A DNA stretch of 64,000 nt from Tolypothrix bouteillei VB521301 (GTDB lineage: Bacteria > Cyanobacteriota > Cyanobacteriia > Cyanobacteriales > Nostocaceae), in the NCBI RefSeq assembly GCF_000760695.4, contig NZ_JHEG04000001.1, positions 498,795-562,794 on the forward strand. Direction: 5' to 3'. Of the stretch, positions 59,362 to 64,000 are shown piece after piece. The position numbers and the translations under genes were made by a program. Every line of letters starts with the position of its first letter. The stretch's first letter is position 1. The notes beneath the pieces were generated by a model. That model worked only from the letters and a program-made list of their open reading frames with translations. It had not been told where the DNA came from and searched no databases.

Positions 59362-60648
59362 ATGCAGACCTTTATCATCCTTTGGTTTGGACAACTGGTA
59401 TCCCTCCTTGGCTCTGGCTTAACTGGCTTTGCCTTAAGTTTATGGGTCTACAAAAATACCAACTCAGTTACTCAGTTTGCGCTGATTTCTGTGCTAACTA
59501 TGCTACCAAACATCATCATCTCCCCGCTTGCGGGTGCGCTTGGCGATCGGTGGAACAGGCGCTGGCTAATGATTTTAGGCAATTGCGGAGCTGGGTTGAG
59601 CATCCTTTCGATGACACTGCTACTTTTCATTGGACATCTTGAACTTTGGCATATCTACGTCGCTACAACTGCTAGTTCCGCTTTCAACGCCTTGCAGTGG
59701 CCTGCTTATGATGCGACGATCGCACAGATTGTACCACCGCAGCATTTAGTTCGTGCCAATGGAATGTTCCAACTAGGGTTAGCTATTGCACAGCTAATTT
59801 CGCCAGTGCTAGGAGGCTTTCTGCTAGTAACCATTCAGATTCAAGGTGTCCTCATACTTGACGGAATTAGCTTTGTTTTCTGCCTTGTGATGCTCTTGCT
59901 CGTTCGGTTACCCAAACCTGGAACTACAACAAAAGCCGAAGTGTCGAAAAACTTTGTGTGGAAAGATAGCTTGGTAGGGTGGAATTATATCACAACTCGC
60001 CCTGGGTTGTTTTGGTTATTAATTCTTAACTGTATCTACCATTTTGTTGAGGGAATTGCTGTTGTGCTATCGACACCGCTGTTCCTTTCCTTTACCTCGA
60101 CCACCGTACTTGGCACGATGCTGTCCATCGGTGGCAGCGGCATGATACTTGGCACAGCATTCATCAGCACTTGGGGTGGAGGGAAGCGTCGCATCTATAA
60201 CGTACTCGGGTTTATGCTATTAGGTGGGTTATGCATGCTGCTAGCTGGGTTACGTCGTGATGTTGTGTTGTGTACTGTTGCCATTTTCGTTCACTTTTTC
60301 AGTCTGCCGATCGTTGTCAGTTCCAGGCAAGCCATTTTTCAGAGCAAAATTGCGTCTGATGTGCGGGCAAGAGTCTTTGCTGTCAACCGAATGCTGATTA
60401 ATTTATCCCTGCTGCTTGCTTACCTAGTTGCTGGACCACTAGCTGACCGTGTGTTTGAGCCACTGCTTACCGTTAATGGACCATTAGCTGGAAGTGTTGG
60501 AAAGATAATTGGTGTCGGACCGGGACGTGGCATTGGCTTGCTATTCATCATCATGGGAATGCTCTTGATAGCAGCAATTGTTACTAGCTATCTTTCTCCA
60601 CGCTTGCGACGGGTAGAATCGGATATCCCAAATGTTATCTCCTACTAA
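59362..60648 (+). CDS. MFS exporter (EntS-like), probable product export
   Basis: The product is 428 residues with about 11-12 membrane helices. The N-terminal [21 protein letters not shown] and the loop motif [11 protein letters not shown] are typical of the MFS_3/EntS group, which exports siderophores and other peptides. It lies inside the biosynthetic gene string, 94 bp after NRPS3 and before mbtH, which suggests export of the lipopeptide; this is inference from context. The extended C-terminal loop ([22 protein letters not shown]) is common in the cyanobacterial members. The first residues look slightly short, but no better upstream start is visible. Confidence 0.85.
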   Translation: MQTFIILWFGQLVSLLGSGLTGFALSLWVYKNTNSVTQFALISVLTMLPNIIISPLAGALGDRWNRRWLMILGNCGAGLSILSMTLLLFIGHLELWHIYVATTASSAFNALQWPAYDATIAQIVPPQHLVRANGMFQLGLAIAQLISPVLGGFLLVTIQIQGVLILDGISFVFCLVMLLLVRLPKPGTTTKAEVSKNFVWKDSLVGWNYITTRPGLFWLLILNCIYHFVEGIAVVLSTPLFLSFTSTTVLGTMLSIGGSGMILGTAFISTWGGGKRRIYNVLGFMLLGGLCMLLAGLRRDVVLCTVAIFVHFFSLPIVVSSRQAIFQSKIASDVRARVFAVNRMLINLSLLLAYLVAGPLADRVFEPLLTVNGPLAGSVGKIIGVGPGRGIGLLFIIMGMLLIAAIVTSYLSPRLRRVESDIPNVISY

Positions 60649-60728
60649 ATAACTGCCTGTGCATGCAAGTCAATAGCGTACACAGTGCTGAAACAAGCAA
60701 ACTAACTGTCAATTTTTTTGGAGTGATT

Positions 60729-60953
60729 ATGAATTGGAATGACCTTGAAGACAAAACTATCTACAAAGTTGTTGTCAATCACGAACAACAGTACTCAATT
60801 TGGCCGAGCGAGCGGGAAAATGCTTTGGGTTGGAAAGATGTTGGTAAAAGCGGGACAAAGGCAGAATGCCTAGATTACATCAAGGAAGTATGGACTGATA
60901 TGAGACCACTTAGCTTGCGTCAGCAAATGGAAAAATTAGCACAATCAAGCTAA
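60729..60953 (+). CDS. MbtH-like protein (NRPS adenylation partner)
   Basis: The product is 74 residues. The family signature is complete: [39 protein letters not shown], with the expected conserved tryptophans. MbtH-like proteins bind A domains and raise their solubility or activity. I start it at the ATG at 60729 because GGAGTG stands directly upstream and homologues begin at this MNWND; the longer frame from 60663 adds unrelated residues. As the only MbtH in view it likely serves NRPS1-4. It lies 80 bp after the exporter gene and before NRPS4. Confidence 0.95.
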   Translation: MNWNDLEDKTIYKVVVNHEQQYSIWPSERENALGWKDVGKSGTKAECLDYIKEVWTDMRPLSLRQQMEKLAQSS

Positions 60954-60993
60954 GTACTACATTTGATAAATTCGTATCGCAATAAAAACCTGT

Positions 60994-61021
60994 AGTTGCG
61001 CTTTAGCGCTAAAGCGCAACT
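60994..61021. terminator. 28-bp perfect palindrome between mbtH and NRPS4
   Basis: The sequence is symmetric around GC at 61007-61008, with arms AGTTGCGCTTTAGC and GCTAAAGCGCAACT. It resembles dispersed palindromic repeats of Nostoc-type genomes. No U tract follows, so termination would be partial at best. It sits 41 bp past the mbtH stop. Confidence 0.6.
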
Positions 61022-61076
61022 GCGAACTTGTGCAATTTTGTACTAAATATTAAATTTAACTTAAGATAAACGTTAA

Positions 61077-64000
61077 ATGAAAAAGAATAACGTTAAAGAT
61101 ATTTATCAACTATCCCCAACGCAGCAGGGGATGCTGTTCCACACCCTTTACGCTCCTTCTTCTGGGGTGTATTGTCAGCAATTCAGTTGTACTTTTACAG
61201 GCTCTCTAGATGTGGAGGCTTTTAACGCAGCATGGCAGCAAGTCGTAGCACGGCATGTCGTCTTGCGAACTGCTTTCATTTGGGAACGCGAAGATGTGCC
61301 GCTACAGGTGGTGTACCGACAGGTGAAACTACCACTAGAGATCCATTCTTGGCTGGCACTATCTCCGGATGAACAGCAACAGCAGCTACAAGACTTTCTA
61401 GCGTCGGATTGCCAGCACGGCTTTCAACTGACCAAAGCACCACTGATGCGCCTGAGCCTGATTCAAATGTCAGAGGATGTCTACCACTTTGTATGGAGTT
61501 ATCACCATATACTTCTAGATGGGTGGTCGCTGCCTTTGGTACTTAAAGAAGTGCTGGGCTATTACCAAGCGTTGTCTTTGGGGCAAGAGTTACAACTGCC
61601 ACCAAGTCGTTCCTACCGCGAGTACATTGCTTGGTTACAGAAGCAGAAATTGGAAGTTGCCGAACAATTCTGGCGACAAACACTTCACGGGGTGAGTACA
61701 CCAACACCCCTGGGAGTCGATAAACCTCACCACAGCAAGTCTTTGGAACAAAGCTACAGCGAGCATTGTCTTACGCTATCAACTCCAGCAACTTTTGCTC
61801 TAGTGTCGTTTGCACGACAGCATCAACTGACGTTGAACACCTTAGTGCAAGCAGCTTGGGCTTTACTGCTATCACGATACAGTGGCGAAAGCGACGTGGT
61901 TTTCGGCGTGACTGTCTCAGGTCGTACAACTGCCATCAAAGGTGTGGAGTCCATAGTTGGGCTATTTATCAATACCCTGCCAATGCGGGTGGGAGTGTCT
62001 CCTGAGGACACAGTTCTACCAAAGCTCAAGCAGATACAGAAGCTACAGGTGGAAATGAGTACTTACGAGTACACGCCACTGGTAGAGATTCAACAGATGA
62101 GTGATATGCCCAGAGGGCTGCCGTTGTTTGAAAGCATCGTGGTGTTTGAGAATTATCCGGTAGATGCGGCTTTACAAGAGCATTCACAGAATTTGCACGT
62201 TAGTGATGTTCGTGCTTTTGAGAGGAACAACTATCCACTCACTCTCATAGCCCAGCCCGGAGTGCAATTGTCGTTGCGGTTCATCTACGATTCTCAGCGT
62301 TTTGATAGTGCAACTGTCACACGGATGATGGGGCATTTCCTTTCTCTGCTACAGGGTTTAGTCGCCAATCCCAACCAAAAGCTGTCGTGCATACCACTGT
62401 TAAGTGCCGCCGAACAAAATCAAATACTGAGCGAATGGAACAAAACTCAAGCAAATTATCCCCAAGATTTGTGTCTGCATACTTTGTTTGAGCAACAAGT
62501 CCAGAAGACACCCAATGCGGTGGCAGTAGTGTTTGAAGACCAACGCCTCACCTACTGTGAGTTGAACACAAGAGCTAATCAATTGGCGCACTACCTAGTC
62601 TCATTGGGAGTGGGACCGGAAGTGTTGGTCGGTGTGTGTCTAGAGCGATCGGTGTCCATGGTTGTAGGATTGCTGGGCATTCTCAAAGCAGGTGGAGCAT
62701 ATGTGCCTTTAGACTCAGAGTATCCGCCAGAACGTTTGACATATATGCTCGAAGACAGCCACGTTAAGGTGCTGTTGACCCAGGAAAAATTCGTAGCCTC
62801 ACTGGCACACCAGCAGGCACACTTGGTATGTTTGGATACAGACTGGCAAGCGCTCGCTCACTTTAGCACAGAAAATACACGCTCAGGAGTGTTACCCCAT
62901 CACCTCGCTTATACGATTTACACTTCGGGATCTACAGGTAAGCCAAAAGGAGCGATGAACACTCATCAAGGAGTTTGCAATCGCCTGCTATGGATGCAGC
63001 AAGCTTATCAAATTGCACAGGGCGATCGCGTCTTACAGAAAACCCCCTTCAGCTTTGATGTGTCGGTGTGGGAATTCTTTTGGCCATTAATGACTGGAGC
63101 AAGTTTGGTGGTGGCGCAACCAGGAGGACACCGCGACAGTGCTTATCTGGTAAAGCTCATTGCCCAACACCAAATTACCACACTGCATTTCGTCCCCTCA
63201 ATGCTACGGGTATTCTTAGAAGAACAGAATCTGGAAAGTTGCACGAGCTTGCGGCAAGTATTTTGTAGTGGCGAAGCACTACCAAAAGAACTGCAAGACA
63301 GCTTTTTTGCACGGCTCGGATGCAGTTTGCACAATCTCTATGGACCAACAGAAGCAGCAATAGACGTGACATATTGGCAATGCCAACAAGACAGCGAACT
63401 ATTGAGTGTGCCGATTGGTCGCCCGATCGCCAATACACAAATTTACATCCTCGATCGCTACAATCAACCAGTACCAGTGGGTGTGGCTGGCGAGTTGCAC
63501 ATCTCTGGTGTGGGTTTAGCACGAGGATACCTCAACCGTCCGGAGTTAACGGCAGAAAAATTTGTTCCCAACCCGTTTGTGGGCAAAGGCGAACGCCTTT
63601 ATAAAACTGGAGATTTAGTCCGCTACAAAGCTGATGGCAACATCGAATACATCGGACGCATCGACCATCAGGTGAAGATCCGTGGCTTCCGCATTGAGTT
63701 GGGCGAAATTGAGGCGGTACTGAGCCAACACCCAAACGTGCAACAAACTGTAGTCATCGCCACACAAGAGATGGTGGGCGCTCAACGTTTGGTCGCATAC
63801 TTAGTAGCAAATGAACAATCCGCACCCACGATCGGCGAGTTGCGTGCTTTCCTCAAACAAAAGTTGCCAGAATATATGCTTCCAAGTGCTTTCATGGTAC
63901 TTGATGCCCTACCACTCACACCCAATGGTAAACTCGACCGGAAAGCACTACCCAAACCATCTTGGCAACCCGAACTCGACCGCAGTTTTGTCGCCCCGCG
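61077..64000 (+). CDS. NRPS4: C-A(Ser)-..., 5' part, runs off the window
   Basis: The frame is open from the ATG at 61077 to the edge (974 codons). It starts directly with a C domain of DCL type (HHILLDG, H143-H144), closely similar to C3 of NRPS3, as needed to accept the D-alanyl chain from E2. The A domain has TSGSTG (T616). Its specificity residues read DVWHFSLIDK, a serine code. The window ends just after the A domain's LTPNGKLDRKAL motif, at the start of the carrier domain. No TubC-type docking domain is present. Later modules and the release domain must lie to the right. Confidence 0.9.
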   Translation, partial: MKKNNVKDIYQLSPTQQGMLFHTLYAPSSGVYCQQFSCTFTGSLDVEAFNAAWQQVVARHVVLRTAFIWEREDVPLQVVYRQVKLPLEIHSWLALSPDEQQQQLQDFLASDCQHGFQLTKAPLMRLSLIQMSEDVYHFVWSYHHILLDGWSLPLVLKEVLGYYQALSLGQELQLPPSRSYREYIAWLQKQKLEVAEQFWRQTLHGVSTPTPLGVDKPHHSKSLEQSYSEHCLTLSTPATFALVSFARQHQLTLNTLVQAAWALLLSRYSGESDVVFGVTVSGRTTAIKGVESIVGLFINTLPMRVGVSPEDTVLPKLKQIQKLQVEMSTYEYTPLVEIQQMSDMPRGLPLFESIVVFENYPVDAALQEHSQNLHVSDVRAFERNNYPLTLIAQPGVQLSLRFIYDSQRFDSATVTRMMGHFLSLLQGLVANPNQKLSCIPLLSAAEQNQILSEWNKTQANYPQDLCLHTLFEQQVQKTPNAVAVVFEDQRLTYCELNTRANQLAHYLVSLGVGPEVLVGVCLERSVSMVVGLLGILKAGGAYVPLDSEYPPERLTYMLEDSHVKVLLTQEKFVASLAHQQAHLVCLDTDWQALAHFSTENTRSGVLPHHLAYTIYTSGSTGKPKGAMNTHQGVCNRLLWMQQAYQIAQGDRVLQKTPFSFDVSVWEFFWPLMTGASLVVAQPGGHRDSAYLVKLIAQHQITTLHFVPSMLRVFLEEQNLESCTSLRQVFCSGEALPKELQDSFFARLGCSLHNLYGPTEAAIDVTYWQCQQDSELLSVPIGRPIANTQIYILDRYNQPVPVGVAGELHISGVGLARGYLNRPELTAEKFVPNPFVGKGERLYKTGDLVRYKADGNIEYIGRIDHQVKIRGFRIELGEIEAVLSQHPNVQQTVVIATQEMVGAQRLVAYLVANEQSAPTIGELRAFLKQKLPEYMLPSAFMVLDALPLTPNGKLDRKALPKPSWQPELDRSFVAP

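Noticed and set aside
60663..60728. Longer start for the MbtH-like protein
   Set aside because: Family members begin at MNWND-like sequences, and a GGAGTG site precedes 60729.

Overview
The window looks like chromosome from a filamentous, probably heterocyst-forming cyanobacterium (Nostocales type). The signs are many GCGATCGC (HIP1) octamers, heptanucleotide STRR repeats, a PEP-CTERM surface protein, an RTX-type protein, a giant Ser/Thr kinase-ATPase-histidine kinase, and a large hybrid PKS/NRPS locus. No tRNA, rRNA, CRISPR array or intact insertion sequence was seen. All assignments come from reading motifs; no database search was run.

Positions 1-20515 hold ordinary genes, mostly unrelated neighbours. 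In order they are: the 3' end of a PEP-CTERM protein with a 36-bp in-frame tandem repeat; an RTX calcium-binding protein; an M28 peptidase; a membrane protein with UreH/DsbD-like and ferric-reductase-like halves, overlapping a secreted CopC/YtkA-like protein; galE; a small membrane protein; an ABC exporter; a retropepsin-like protease with a small partner; an ACS-family MFS transporter; the kinase-ATPase-histidine kinase; and a membrane VIT/VWA protein of the PEP-CTERM-associated kind. Convergent gene pairs are separated by strong inverted repeats. Positions 20530-22170 are about 1.6 kb without a convincing gene, but contain a terminator-like hairpin and competing inverted repeats.

Positions 22171-64000 are a co-directional lipopeptide assembly line that runs off the right edge. 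The order is: a truncated copy of a fatty acyl-AMP ligase (FAAL); the intact FAAL; a free ACP; PKS1 (KS-AT-KR-ACP); PKS2 (KS-AT-KR-ACP); NRPS1 (C-A-PCP); a 51-codon remnant of a PKS gene; NRPS2 (C-A-PCP); PKS3 (KS-AT-KR-ACP); NRPS3 (C-A-PCP-C-A-PCP-E-C-A-PCP-E); an MFS exporter; an MbtH-like protein; and NRPS4 (C-A..., partial). From PKS2 to NRPS3 the genes overlap by 4 or 8 bp, implying one translationally coupled transcript. Specificity residues read by eye suggest Gly (NRPS1), Gly (NRPS2), malonate + ketoreduction (PKS3), Gly, D-Ala, D-Ala (NRPS3), Ser (NRPS4). The predicted chain is 3,5-dihydroxy-fatty acyl-Gly-(4-amino-3-hydroxybutyrate)-Gly-D-Ala-D-Ala-Ser-... I do not recognise it as a known compound.

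The most distinctive feature is visible evolution of the assembly line. The NRPS1-PKS block has been tandemly duplicated and one PKS copy has collapsed to an in-frame 51-codon mini-ORF that keeps both overlap junctions. The FAAL has a decayed partial duplicate. Two Ala modules share 781 identical bases, and the AT domains of PKS1 and PKS2 are nearly identical, both pointing to recent gene conversion.
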